Numbered from the stretch's first letter, positions 1-8,507 are shown. The stretch: 41,950 nucleotides of DNA from Ferruginibacter sp. (GCA_014379625.1 JACMLJ010000032.1:1-41950); one strand, 5' to 3'. Translations and numbers: made by a program. The notes: generated by a model not told the origin, from the sequence alone.

Positions 1-389
1 TCAATTGAAATGTTTTAATGGCCTCGGGAAAAATTGCGTTAAGAAAATTTATATGATGACGTTAAGAAATGAAATTGATGTTACAAATGCCTGGTTTTAT
101 TTTTAGCCAGTAAGTCGCACTTAGCCTGGATATGCACATAAGATCAAACTAATTTCATTTTAGACATCATATAAATTTCGTAGCTTTTTTTTCCGCCGCC
201 TTGATTTTTTTTGTTACATCCTGAGCGAAGCCGAAGGGTTTTATCAAGAAAAAAAAGTAAATGGAGTCTTGCTAAGTATCACAAGGTTTTGCACTCTATC
301 TACCTAATCCAAATAATTAAATTTCTTTTATAAATTGCGGGGATAGCCAGTGAAAACCAACCAGGGCTACAGCATTACCTGTCAACAGG
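1..389. other. Intergenic region at left edge of the window
   Basis: No convincing gene is seen in these 389 bases on either strand. The stretch is AT-rich. It holds the inverted-repeat element at 45-178, listed separately, and a GC-richer string around 221-240 (CTGAGCGAAGCCGAAGGG) that resembles a word often seen between genes in Bacteroidota. The minus-strand gene to the right ends at 390, so this is its downstream region. A gene cut by the window edge cannot be excluded. Confidence 0.6.
45..178. repeat. 134-bp element bounded by long inverted repeats
   Basis: AAATTTATATGATG at 45-58 is matched perfectly by its reverse complement at 165-178. A second inner match, AAATGAAATT at 67-76, has its reverse complement at 151-160. 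The arms are therefore about 30 bases long with a small bulge. They enclose about 75 bases that contain no reading frame. The structure could fold as a long hairpin or be a MITE-like non-autonomous element. No target-site duplication is obvious. Confidence 0.7.
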
Positions 390-1007
390 TCAACTATATC
401 GTTTCTCCATTTCTTTTGCTATTGCCGTTGAATGTTCATCACCTTTTGCCTGCAGATGGGCCGCGATATTTTGTCTGGTTTCATGGTGGTGGTTCTGACT
501 TAGTTTAAATACATTGTCAAAACTTTCCACTTCTATACTAAACCCTACAATCGCTTTGATCAGTTTCGCTATATATTCTTTGGGCAATTGGTCAAATGAC
601 GCGGCTGATCCGGTACCCTCATATTTATTGGTAATGGCTTTTATGGCCTGGTAAGTGCCTTCTTCATCCGTGAATGTAATTTTTCCTTTTGCGTGTACTG
701 CCATATAATTCCAGGTGCTGGCTACCCTGGGATCGGTGTACCAGCTTGCGCTTACATAGGTATGGGGGCCGTTAAAGACCACCAGTACATTTTCATTTTT
801 TTTAAACGCGCGGTGATACTCGGTGTTTTTCATCAGGTGGCCGTACAAAAACATTTTGCCGTCTTCCTTTATTTCAACCGATAAAGGAATATGGGTGGCA
901 ACAGGGAACTGCTCCGCAAAGCCCGTGATTACAGCAAACGAATTTTCTTTCATGAAGGCGATCACTTTTTCAGTATCTTCTTCAGTAAAGTAGGGGAGTT
1001 TGTACAT
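390..1007 (-). CDS. PaiB-family FMN-binding protein (putative negative transcriptional regulator)
   Basis: This 205-residue protein matches the PaiB family, a split-barrel flavin-binding fold related to pyridoxamine phosphate oxidases. Family members were first described as repressors of protease and sporulation genes in Bacillus, but biochemical roles are poorly known. Family hallmarks seen are the N-terminal MYKLPYF start, a GPHTYVSASWY segment near residues 80-90 and STWNYMAVHAKG near 97-108. Length is normal for the family. No paiA-like acetyltransferase is next to it. The ATG at 1007 is immediately preceded by a degenerate heptad array. It lies downstream of kynureninase on the same strand with a 73-base gap, so co-transcription is possible but not shown. 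Confidence 0.85.
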   Translation of the reverse strand: MYKLPYFTEEDTEKVIAFMKENSFAVITGFAEQFPVATHIPLSVEIKEDGKMFLYGHLMKNTEYHRAFKKNENVLVVFNGPHTYVSASWYTDPRVASTWNYMAVHAKGKITFTDEEGTYQAIKAITNKYEGTGSAASFDQLPKEYIAKLIKAIVGFSIEVESFDNVFKLSQNHHHETRQNIAAHLQAKGDEHSTAIAKEMEKRYS

Positions 1008-1047
1008 TGGTTAGGTTGATAAGTTGATAGTTGACTGGTTGATTAAG
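1008..1047 (-). repeat. Degenerate TCAACNA heptads directly upstream of the PaiB-family gene
   Basis: Read on the minus strand, the bases directly before the start codon contain four TCAAC words at about seven- to eight-base spacing (TCAACCA, TCAACTA, TCAACTT, TCAACCT). This is the same heptad family as the clear arrays at 23431-23507 and 24402-24513. The array occupies the place where a ribosome-binding site would normally sit. Confidence 0.5.
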
Positions 1048-1080
1048 CGACAACCGATTAACAAATTAACGGGCTAATTA

Positions 1081-2349
1081 TTATTTTAATAGTTGCCTCA
1101 GGGTATCAGCAAATATAAATATTTCTTCAAAACTATTGTAAAGTGGAACAGGGGCTACCCTGATTACATTGGGTTCTCTCCAGTCTGCAAAAATTCCCAA
1201 GGGCATCAATGTGTCAAAAACAGCCATGGCATCCTGGTGTATCGATATGGAAACCTGGCAACCTCTTTCATCGCTGTTTTGAGGAGTGAGGATGGTGAAT
1301 TTTTGCGGCGGCTGGTTGATATGGTTGAGCGCAAAAAACATATACGCACTTAATGCTTTACTTTTTTCCAGTAAATGATCGAAACCGGCCGTAGCGAATA
1401 TTTCAAGCGAAGCTTTGTGTGCAGCCAGCAGCATGATTGGCGTTGTACTCATGCTCCAGCTTTCGGCAGTGGGAGAAGGGGTGAAATTTTCTTCCATTTT
1501 AAAACGGTTGGAGATATTATTGCCCCACCAGCCTTCCAATCGTGGCAGTGTATTATTATTTAAGTGACGTTCATGCACAAACGCACCTGCAATGGAGCCC
1601 GGGCCGCTGTTTAAATATTTATAATTGCACCATGCTGCAAAATCTACACCCCATTCATGCAATAGTAATTTTATATTGCCTGCGGCATGGGCCAGGTCGA
1701 AACCCGCGTATGCACCGGTTTTATGGGCTGCCGCGGTAATAGCCGCTATATCGAAAACCTGGCCGGTATAATAATTTACGCCGCTAAATAAAACCAATGC
1801 CACAGCATCACCATGTTTTTCAATGGCTGCCACGATATCTTCAGTTGATAGTAATGCTGTTCCGGGTTTTGGATACACTTCAATGATAGCATCAGCGGGA
1901 TCAAAGCCATGCAGCCTTACCTGCGACTGAAAAGCGTACTGGTCTGAAGGGAAGGCTTTTGCCTCACAAATGATTTTGTACCTGGTGGCAGAAGGCTGGT
2001 AAAAAGAGATCATTAGTAAATGAAGGTTCACCGTGAGATGATTCATTGTAACGATCTCTTCTTCCTTTGCACCAATAATATTGGTGAGCAGCGGTGTAAC
2101 CTGCTTGTGATAACTGAGCCAGGGATCATTGCCCAGGAAGAAACCTTCCACCCCAAAATTTGCCCAGCCCTCCAATATTTTAAGCACTTCTTCCTGGGTG
2201 TTTTTTGGTTGCAGGCCCAAAGAATTGCCTAAAAAATAAGTGGCTCTTTTACCGTGCAGGTAAGGAGCGTAAAACTGTTCCCTGAATAAACGAAGGCTGT
2301 CCCGGCTATCTGATTCCTGTGCGTATGCTAATGAATATTGAGGATGCAT
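1081..2349 (-). CDS. kynU: Kynureninase
   Basis: This is a PLP-dependent hydrolase that cleaves kynurenine (or 3-hydroxykynurenine) to anthranilate (or 3-hydroxyanthranilate) and alanine in tryptophan breakdown. The fold-type I signatures are visible: YFLGNSLGLQP near the N-terminus, the cofactor-anchoring FDLAHAAGN, and the PLP lysine at about residue 244 in CNYKYLNSGPG. The C-terminal half is complete. I chose the ATG at 2349 (MHPQYS, 422 residues), which fits the family length. An in-frame ATG at 2475 would add 42 residues of low-quality sequence encoded by a GC-rich hairpin. No other kynurenine-pathway gene (tryptophan dioxygenase, monooxygenase, formamidase) is in the window. Regulation is not evident. 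Confidence 0.93.
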   Translation of the reverse strand: MHPQYSLAYAQESDSRDSLRLFREQFYAPYLHGKRATYFLGNSLGLQPKNTQEEVLKILEGWANFGVEGFFLGNDPWLSYHKQVTPLLTNIIGAKEEEIVTMNHLTVNLHLLMISFYQPSATRYKIICEAKAFPSDQYAFQSQVRLHGFDPADAIIEVYPKPGTALLSTEDIVAAIEKHGDAVALVLFSGVNYYTGQVFDIAAITAAAHKTGAYAGFDLAHAAGNIKLLLHEWGVDFAAWCNYKYLNSGPGSIAGAFVHERHLNNNTLPRLEGWWGNNISNRFKMEENFTPSPTAESWSMSTTPIMLLAAHKASLEIFATAGFDHLLEKSKALSAYMFFALNHINQPPQKFTILTPQNSDERGCQVSISIHQDAMAVFDTLMPLGIFADWREPNVIRVAPVPLYNSFEEIFIFADTLRQLLK

Positions 2350-2423
2350 GGTAATACCAATTAATTTTTTATTATTTCGCGGCGTTTTTTTCCTGGATTG
2401 AGGACGCCAAAATGCAGCCTCAA

Positions 2424-2442
2424 CCCCCGCCCTCACCGGGGG
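2424..2442. repeat. GC-rich hairpin upstream of kynU
   Basis: CCCCCG at 2424-2429 pairs with CGGGGG at 2437-2442 around a seven-base loop. The surrounding bases (about 2415-2460) are much richer in G and C than their neighbours and look like a fragment of a dispersed extragenic repeat. The hairpin lies in the upstream region of kynU and produces the misleading in-frame extension of that gene. Confidence 0.5.
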
Positions 2443-2563
2443 AGAGTGAGCATGTACCCCGCAACTGCAAAGCATTTTCCGGGATAAATGGATTTTTAAT
2501 TATTACCTGTAAGCTTTTTTATTGAACCAACCCTGTTTTTAAGATTAGGCAACTTTTTATATA

Positions 2564-3478
2564 TTAAAACAAATTTGGATAATCCGAGATAATACCATCC
2601 ACCCCCAATTGCTTTAAGTTATTAATTGTTATTGTTTCATTTACTGTCCAGGGGATCAGTTTGATTTTTTTTTGATGGCAGGCATCAATTAAGGTTTTGT
2701 TGACTAAAGCATAAGCAGGGCTATAAATTGTTGGCGTAAAGCCGAGGCTGTTTAACTGTTCATCTAAAGTTCTTTTATCATAATCCTCAATCAGCATGGC
2801 TGTTTTAACAGCCGGGTAATTTTTATGTATTATTTGCAAGGTCCTGAAATCAAAGGACTGGATGATTACCCGGTTTTCAATTCCTTTGCTATTGATCAAT
2901 TTCATCAGCAGGTCTACAAATTCGGCCGGCGCGGGATGAAAAATATTATCTGTAAGCGGGTTTGTTTTTGTTTCGATATTATAATAAACTTTTGGAAGAT
3001 TGTTGACTGACAAATGAAATTCAACGCTGTCTATCAAAGCTGCGAGGGCAGGTTTGGCTGTTTTGATTTTTTGCTGGTTGGCAAAACGGGGATGGGGTTT
3101 CAGGCCAACATCGTATTGCCCGGTTTCCTCAAAACTCATCTGGTAAATATTAAATTTTCTTTCGGATGTTTTTTCAATGTATTTTCCGTTTGGGAGGGTG
3201 GTTATCTCATGGTTAAAAAAGGGTTCGTGAGAAACTATGGCCATTTTATCTTTTGTAAAAACAATGTCCATCTCTATGGTGGTTACTCCCAGGTCGATTG
3301 CTTTTAGCATTGCAGGAATGGTATTTTCAGGCATCAGTCCACGGCAGCCACGGTGTCCCTGTTTATCAAAAATAACTGTGAAGGAATCAGCTTTTGTGGC
3401 AATCATTTTTTTATTTGAAGTGCAGGCTACCAGTAAAACCAACAGAAAGGGTGCAAAGGTTTTTATAATGTTTTGCAT
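2564..3478 (-). CDS. Glycerophosphodiester phosphodiesterase family lipoprotein
   Basis: This 304-residue protein has a lipoprotein signal ending in LLVAC with the lipidated cysteine at residue 19, so it should be anchored in an envelope membrane. The GDPD TIM-barrel motifs follow: QGHRGCRGLMPENT near residues 40-53, the metal ligands in IEMDIVFTKD, and SHEP just after. The C-terminal LIPWTVNE and GVDGIISDYP strands are also typical. The family hydrolyses glycerophosphodiesters to an alcohol and glycerol 3-phosphate. The exact substrate cannot be told from sequence. It starts 21 bases after the mrp stop codon on the same strand, so the two are probably co-transcribed, although no functional link is known. 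Confidence 0.88.
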   Translation of the reverse strand: MQNIIKTFAPFLLVLLVACTSNKKMIATKADSFTVIFDKQGHRGCRGLMPENTIPAMLKAIDLGVTTIEMDIVFTKDKMAIVSHEPFFNHEITTLPNGKYIEKTSERKFNIYQMSFEETGQYDVGLKPHPRFANQQKIKTAKPALAALIDSVEFHLSVNNLPKVYYNIETKTNPLTDNIFHPAPAEFVDLLMKLINSKGIENRVIIQSFDFRTLQIIHKNYPAVKTAMLIEDYDKRTLDEQLNSLGFTPTIYSPAYALVNKTLIDACHQKKIKLIPWTVNETITINNLKQLGVDGIISDYPNLF

Positions 3479-3499
3479 ATGGTTAGATAATTTGGGATT

Positions 3500-4600
3500 T
3501 TAAGCCATAGTGGTAATCTGCTGTATTTCTGTGGGGGCCAGATCTGCATTTCTCATGGCAATTCCCCTTGCGGCATTGCCCGCAAAATCTGAAAATGCTT
3601 TTTTGGTAAGCTCATCATCACCCGCCATGATGGGTATCCCGCTATCTCCACCCTCACGAATGGACTGAACAATGGGAATTTGCCCGAGAAAAGGAATATC
3701 AAATTCTTCCGCTAAATTTTTGCCGCCATCTTTTCCAAAAATATAATATTTATTGTCCGGCAATTCTTCCGGGGTGAAATAACTCATGTTTTCTACCAGG
3801 CCTATAATGGGTACTTTCAATTGTGCCTGTCCAAACATAGCGATGCCTTTTTTTGCATCCGCCAGTGCAACCAATTGAGGGGTGGTAACCACTATCACAC
3901 CCGTTACCGGTACGGTTTGCACGATCGTTAAATGAATATCGCCGGTGCCGGGTGGCATATCAATTACTAAGTAATCCAGTTCACCCCAATCCACATCGCT
4001 AACAAACTGCCTGATAGCGCTGCTCACCATCGGGCCGCGCCATACAACTGCCTGCTTTTCGTCGATCAGTAAACCAATGCTCATCATTTTTATCCCGAAC
4101 TTTTCTATCGGAACTATCAATCCCTTGCCGTCTACTTCCTTCATCAGGGGCCTGTCGCCCCGCACCCCAAACATAATATGCTGGCTTGGTCCGTAAATAT
4201 CTGCATCCATTAATCCCACTTTAGCGCCACCCTTTGCCAGGGCCAGCGCCAGGTTGCTCGAAATCGTACTTTTTCCCACTCCACCCTTGCCACTAACTAC
4301 GGCAATAATATTCTTTACACCCTTTAAAATGGTTTTGGCATCTTTCCGGTTACTGCTTGTGTTACTGGTGAAGTTTACCGTTACGAGCGCTTCCTTATCC
4401 ACCAGTATTTTCACCGCATTTATACAGGCATTCATTATCATATCCTTCAACGGACAGGCAGGGGTTGTTAGTACCACAGTGAATGATACCTTTTTTCCAT
4501 CTATTGCGATGTCCTTTACCATGTTCAGGGTTACCAGGTCTTTGCCTAAATCCGGTTCCTGTACATTACTTAAGGCTTTCAGTATATCTTCGTTTGTCAT
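3500..4600 (-). CDS. mrp: Mrp/ApbC-family P-loop ATPase (Fe-S carrier type)
   Basis: This 366-residue protein has an N-terminal MIP18/DUF59 domain (about residues 1-90, with TTPACPLKDM) followed by a ParA/MinD-type ATPase domain. The deviant Walker A SGKGGVGKS is at 103-111 and the conserved DADIYGPS and IDMPPGTGD follow. Mrp/Nbp35 proteins carry or load Fe-S clusters in the cytosol. Notably, the CxxC that bridges a cluster in ApbC/Nbp35 is absent: the segment after NMSYF reads TPEELPDNKYYIFGK. I recall the same change in other Bacteroidota Mrp proteins, so the cluster-binding role is uncertain here. It is the first gene of a likely mrp-GDPD pair, with a -7-like box at 4636-4643. Confidence 0.92.
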   Translation of the reverse strand: MTNEDILKALSNVQEPDLGKDLVTLNMVKDIAIDGKKVSFTVVLTTPACPLKDMIMNACINAVKILVDKEALVTVNFTSNTSSNRKDAKTILKGVKNIIAVVSGKGGVGKSTISSNLALALAKGGAKVGLMDADIYGPSQHIMFGVRGDRPLMKEVDGKGLIVPIEKFGIKMMSIGLLIDEKQAVVWRGPMVSSAIRQFVSDVDWGELDYLVIDMPPGTGDIHLTIVQTVPVTGVIVVTTPQLVALADAKKGIAMFGQAQLKVPIIGLVENMSYFTPEELPDNKYYIFGKDGGKNLAEEFDIPFLGQIPIVQSIREGGDSGIPIMAGDDELTKKAFSDFAGNAARGIAMRNADLAPTEIQQITTMA

Positions 4601-4635
4601 CGTTCAATTATTTGTTAAAAAACCAGCTTTCGCGG

Positions 4636-4643
4636 CAAAATTA
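4636..4643 (-). promoter_or_regulatory. Candidate -7 box for mrp
   Basis: On the minus strand the bases read TAATTTTG, matching the Bacteroidota TAnnTTTG -7 consensus. It lies 35 bases before the mrp ATG. No clear -33 TTG at the usual distance was found. Confidence 0.4.
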
Positions 4644-4755
4644 AACATTGAACGCCTTACTTTGTTTATTAATTGAGGAATGTTGTTATTTTTGATACTC
4701 AGCACTGGATATAAATTGAGCAGCATAACCGCCCCGGCGGAACACTTGTACTCTT

Positions 4756-4763
4756 TACCTTTG
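4756..4763 (+). promoter_or_regulatory. Candidate -7 box for the regulatory-domain protein gene
   Basis: TACCTTTG matches the Bacteroidota -7 consensus exactly. It lies 62 bases before the ATG at 4826, so the leader would be about 55-60 nucleotides long. No TTG is placed at the expected -33 distance. Confidence 0.45.
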
Positions 4764-4825
4764 TACTTCAATACTGATCATTTTAAAACAGAAACACAAA
4801 AACCCGCCGCAGCGGTGTTGAGTAC

Positions 4826-5461
4826 ATGAATAAACTTATACTATATTTTCTTATCACCTCTCTTATCCCCATTGCTTCCAAAGCACAATTTGAAACGTTT
4901 AAAGATTCCGTAGTGCAGTTATACGGGGTGGTGATGACGGCAGACAGCCTGTTGGGTATACCTGCTGTGAGCGTGGTGGTAAAAGGCCAAAACAGGGGCA
5001 CCATCACCAATAACCAGGGCGTATTCAGTATTGTTGTATTAAAGGGCGACCTGATAGAATTTTCAAGCGTTGGCTATAAACCTAAGTTAATAACTGTTCC
5101 AAAAGATATAGAAGGTAACCAGTACAGCGTATTGCAACTGATGGTAAATGATACGGTTTACCTGGCGGCCACCATTATAAAGTCAAGACCCTCCAGGGAA
5201 CAGTTTGAAAGGGATTTTGTGAACACGGTTGTGCCCGATGATAAACTGGAAATTGCCCGAAAAAATAATGATGAAAGCAAAAGGAGGCTTTTAATGGCAA
5301 CATTACCTGCAGATGGCAGGGAAGCTGCAGGAAGGTACCTTACACAACAGGCTGCAAAATCCTATTATAACGGCCAGGCGCCTCCTATGAATATATTTAA
5401 CCCCTTCGCCTGGAATGAATTTATCAAGTCGTGGAAAAGAGGCGACTATAAAAAGAAGTAA
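4826..5461 (+). CDS. Secreted protein with carboxypeptidase-like regulatory domain
   Basis: This 211-residue protein has a signal peptide (MNKLILYFLITSLIPIASKA). A CarboxypepD_reg-like beta-sandwich follows at about residues 30-105, recognisable from YGVVMTADSLLGIPAVSVVV, GTITNNQGVFSI and FSSVGYKPK. This is the small domain found at the N-terminus of TonB-dependent receptors in Bacteroidota. Here it stands alone with a charged C-terminal region and no receptor barrel. Such stand-alone proteins are widespread in the phylum but have no established function. It probably resides in the periplasm or at the outer membrane. The next gene, aroK, begins 129 bases later. Confidence 0.75.
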   Translation: MNKLILYFLITSLIPIASKAQFETFKDSVVQLYGVVMTADSLLGIPAVSVVVKGQNRGTITNNQGVFSIVVLKGDLIEFSSVGYKPKLITVPKDIEGNQYSVLQLMVNDTVYLAATIIKSRPSREQFERDFVNTVVPDDKLEIARKNNDESKRRLLMATLPADGREAAGRYLTQQAAKSYYNGQAPPMNIFNPFAWNEFIKSWKRGDYKKK

Positions 5462-5590
5462 TGACTCCCCTATCCGCTGAGGTAGAATTAAGAAAGCCCC
5501 TGATCCTAAAAAGGAAAACAAGCGGACCTCAAAAAATAATAAAGTATTTAATTTTGTCTTTCTTTGCAGTAAAGAATACTGTGATAAATT

Positions 5591-6136
5591 ATGGACGCTT
5601 CAAAAAGTTCTCCCTTCATTGGGTTAAGAGCAGTTTTCCTTATTGGCTTTATGGGTAGTGGCAAAACGCACTGGGGTAAAATATGGGCTGCAGTCAACCA
5701 ATTGTCCTTTGTTGATCTTGACGAGGTAATTGAAAATAAAGCAGGAAAATCGGTTGCGGCGATTTTCGATACAATGGGGGAAGATCATTTCAGGGAGTTG
5801 GAAGCAGCAGCTTTGAGAACCTGCATTGATTTGAAAAATACCATTGTTGCATGCGGAGGTGGTACCCCGTGTTTTTATGATAATATGCAATGGATGAATG
5901 ATCATGGAACCACTATTTACATCACCTGCACATTTGAAGAAATATACCAAAGAATTTTAGCAGAAAAGGAAAAGCGGCCCTTATTAAAAAAAATAAACCG
6001 TGCTGAATTAATTTTCTTCATCGAACAAAAACTAAAGGAACGGGAACCATTTTACAAGCAGGCAAAAAGCATGGTGCAATCCAGCCTGTTAACTGAAAAT
6101 TCTTTTCCCGGTATCATTGCAGTCAGCACAACTTAA
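5591..6136 (+). CDS. aroK: Shikimate kinase
   Basis: This 181-residue protein phosphorylates the 3-hydroxyl of shikimate with ATP in the chorismate pathway, in the cytosol. The Walker A loop GFMGSGKTHWG is at residues 19-29. The shikimate-binding D-x-D lies in FVDLDEVIE, followed by FRELE and the GGGTPC substrate loop. The LID region with EKRPLL is present. Length is normal for the family, with about 12 extra N-terminal residues. The start ATG follows a short AT-rich leader. The DUF423 gene begins eight bases after its stop, so these two are likely one transcript. Confidence 0.93.
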   Translation: MDASKSSPFIGLRAVFLIGFMGSGKTHWGKIWAAVNQLSFVDLDEVIENKAGKSVAAIFDTMGEDHFRELEAAALRTCIDLKNTIVACGGGTPCFYDNMQWMNDHGTTIYITCTFEEIYQRILAEKEKRPLLKKINRAELIFFIEQKLKEREPFYKQAKSMVQSSLLTENSFPGIIAVSTT

Positions 6137-6144
6137 ATTAATAT

Positions 6145-6534
6145 ATGCAGTCATCTTTCTTAAAAACCGCTGCTTTGTTAGGTGCCCTCGCTGTTGCGGC
6201 AGGGGCTTTTGGGGCACATGCATTAAAACAGTTGATAAGTGATAAGTACCTGGCTGTTTTTGAAACTGCGGTCCGCTACCAGTTTTACCATGCATTCGCT
6301 TTGCTGGCAGTGGGCATCATATTCAAAGAGTTTCCAAATAATTATTTATTATGGTCCGGCCGATTATTTTGTTATGGAATATTAATTTTTAGCGGCTCGC
6401 TTTACCTGCTCACTTTACTGGAAGCAATGGGCCAGCAAGGGTTTAAATGGTTAGGCGCCATTACCCCGGTAGGCGGCCTCTGTTTAATTGCGGGCTGGAT
6501 TTTGCTGGCAATTGGTATAGCAAATAAAAGCTAA
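6145..6534 (+). CDS. DUF423 family inner-membrane protein
   Basis: This 129-residue protein belongs to the DUF423/TMEM256 family (E. coli YgdD). Four membrane segments are visible: residues about 5-25 (with AAGAFGAHALK), 45-62, 70-90 and 100-125. The AGAFGAHALK stretch and the YHAFALLAVG segment are the family signature. Function is unknown. It starts eight bases after aroK. Its TAA stop overlaps the stop codon of the convergent histidine kinase gene (CTAA at 6531-6534), so the two transcripts must collide or overlap at their ends. Confidence 0.88.
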   Translation: MQSSFLKTAALLGALAVAAGAFGAHALKQLISDKYLAVFETAVRYQFYHAFALLAVGIIFKEFPNNYLLWSGRLFCYGILIFSGSLYLLTLLEAMGQQGFKWLGAITPVGGLCLIAGWILLAIGIANKS

Positions 6535-8435
6535 GGCTGCAATTTTCGGTGGAGGGTGATTAAGGTTCCGTTTTTATTTTCTATCGTAAAAAGAATTTTT
6601 GTTTCTTCCATCCTTTTTTTCATATTAATTAAACCGTTTCCAAACCTGCGGAGGTTTTCGAAATCAATCCCGGTTCCATTGTCCTGTATATACAGCGATA
6701 AACCATCCGTTTCTTTTTTTAAAGTGATACATACTTCCGTTGCCCTGGAATGTTTAAGGATATTATTCAACGCTTCTTTTACTACCAGGTAAATATTTCT
6801 TCTTATTTCACCACTTACAGCGATTTTGGGCATTTCTTCTTCAATATCTATCCGGCACTTGATACCAGTATTCTCAAAATATTCGAGTGAATAACTCCGA
6901 ATATAAGCAACCATATTATCTAATGAATCATTGCTGCTGGTCATCGTCCAGATGATCGCATTCATATTATTAAGTAATTCATTTGCGGAGGAGGATATTT
7001 TTTCGATCTCCGGGATCACTTCTTTTCCGATTCTTTTTTTAGCCAGCTCGCTGTATAACCGGATGGCGGTTACACCTGCGCCAAGATCGTCATGCATGTC
7101 GGCACTGATCCGGTTCCTTTCTTTCTGCTGGGCATTCAATACCGCCAGTTTAGATTCATAGGATTGCTTTTCCGCTTCCCTTTTGAGGGATTCCTGCTCT
7201 TTGATTTTTTCAATTAATTCAATCCTGTTTTTATAGGTAAGTCCTAACAGAAAAAAAATCAGTTCACTTACAATGCCCACTTCATAATAAATCATAGAGT
7301 TAGTAAAAATGCTGGTAATCTTCATTTGAAACAGGATCATGAAAAATGAAATCAGGGAAAAGAAAATAAGGATGGCATTACCTATCGCGAGGAAATTCAT
7401 TAATTTGTTCTTTTGTGCCAAAGCAATAACGATATAGATGATGCCAATGACCAGCATAATTAATTTCATCCCGTTTTCCAGGGTTTTCTGCAACTGAAAA
7501 TTATCGGTAAAGAACACAACGAAAGAGAAGCAGACGAGCAGGGCGATCACTAATTTTTCTTCATTGATAAATATCCTGTTTAATAGAGGATAGTTTGCTT
7601 TGGTTTCGAGGAACTTTCTTGTAAAGGCAATATAAAATACAGTTCCGGTTGACAGTAGCATAAAATCAAGGTACTCATGGAACAGGCTGCTAAAAATCCC
7701 ACTTTTTCTTTCCAGGAAAGTGTTTAAAAAAATCAGGCCGAACATACAGATGGAATAACAGCAGTTGTACAAAAACTCCTTTCTTTTACTTTGTAGATAA
7801 TTTGCCCATGTAAAAAAGATCATCATTAACAGTATACCACTTAGTAAATATCCAATGGTAGGCTGGGCATCATCTTTAAAATATTTTAAATGCTGGTATT
7901 TTTTTAAATAACCTGCTTTGATAAGCTGGGGTTGAAGAAAATTGAAAACCCTTTTGGTAAAATTAAATTTAACTATATAAGCCTGTTTTTCTTTTCCATT
8001 TAATTCAACGGGTTGATAACCATCTTTGCGGCTTTCGTTTTTTAATTGTTCAGGTGGCTGGTTGGGAAGTATTTTATAAATATAGATATTCCGGGTATAG
8101 GTGCTTGCAATAAAAAAAACTTTTGCGGCAGTGTCACTGCTGTTCTCCAGTATGAATGTTAAATAGATCGGGGTAGTGATCCAGGTATTGGGAATATATT
8201 TGCTTGTATTAAAGTTACTGAGGGGTTGCCATGCCTCATTCAATATATTGCCGGGCCTGGCTGAACCGCCGGTATCAATATATATCCTGCATTGGTTAAT
8301 GATGAGCTGCGAGTCGCGGAGCAGTGAAATGTCGATCGGATCGGTTGCGCCGGGTAATTGTGCGGATACCAGGATGTTGAGAAACAAAAAAAAACCAATA
8401 AGGAAAAATTTTATCAAACCAGTGAGTTTTTTCAA
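6531..8435 (-). CDS. 7TM-DISM sensor histidine kinase (HisKA_3 type)
   Basis: From the proposed TTG start the protein has 634 residues and begins with a good signal peptide (KKLTGLIKFFLIGFFLFLN then SAQ). A periplasmic 7TMR-DISM extracellular domain, a seven-helix membrane region (about residues 190-380) and a short coiled coil follow. The HisKA_3 phosphoacceptor histidine is at about 448 (ADMHDDLGAG). The HATPase has the N box EALNNILKH, G1 DNGTGI and G2 GNGLINM. The kinase should autophosphorylate and pass phosphate to a LuxR/NarL-type regulator, but none is adjacent. An ATG far upstream (8636) would add 67 unlikely residues and run into ftsK, so the TTG at 8435 is preferred. Ligand unknown. 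Confidence 0.85.
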   Translation of the reverse strand: MKKLTGLIKFFLIGFFLFLNILVSAQLPGATDPIDISLLRDSQLIINQCRIYIDTGGSARPGNILNEAWQPLSNFNTSKYIPNTWITTPIYLTFILENSSDTAAKVFFIASTYTRNIYIYKILPNQPPEQLKNESRKDGYQPVELNGKEKQAYIVKFNFTKRVFNFLQPQLIKAGYLKKYQHLKYFKDDAQPTIGYLLSGILLMMIFFTWANYLQSKRKEFLYNCCYSICMFGLIFLNTFLERKSGIFSSLFHEYLDFMLLSTGTVFYIAFTRKFLETKANYPLLNRIFINEEKLVIALLVCFSFVVFFTDNFQLQKTLENGMKLIMLVIGIIYIVIALAQKNKLMNFLAIGNAILIFFSLISFFMILFQMKITSIFTNSMIYYEVGIVSELIFFLLGLTYKNRIELIEKIKEQESLKREAEKQSYESKLAVLNAQQKERNRISADMHDDLGAGVTAIRLYSELAKKRIGKEVIPEIEKISSSANELLNNMNAIIWTMTSSNDSLDNMVAYIRSYSLEYFENTGIKCRIDIEEEMPKIAVSGEIRRNIYLVVKEALNNILKHSRATEVCITLKKETDGLSLYIQDNGTGIDFENLRRFGNGLINMKKRMEETKILFTIENKNGTLITLHRKLQP

Positions 8436-8507
8436 ACTTACGCAATTTCGTTGATTTTTTTCTGTAAATGCTTTACCCGTGGGGGCTATTTCAGTAATGC
8501 TTTTAAT

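Noticed and set aside
2350..2475. N-terminal extension of kynureninase to an upstream ATG
   Set aside because: The 42 added residues derive from a GC-rich hairpin, have no kynureninase homology, and the ATG at 2349 gives the usual length.
5461..5658. 65-codon plus-strand frame between the regulatory-domain gene and aroK
   Set aside because: It overlaps the aroK start in another frame, has no family resemblance, and reads through what looks like an AT-rich leader.
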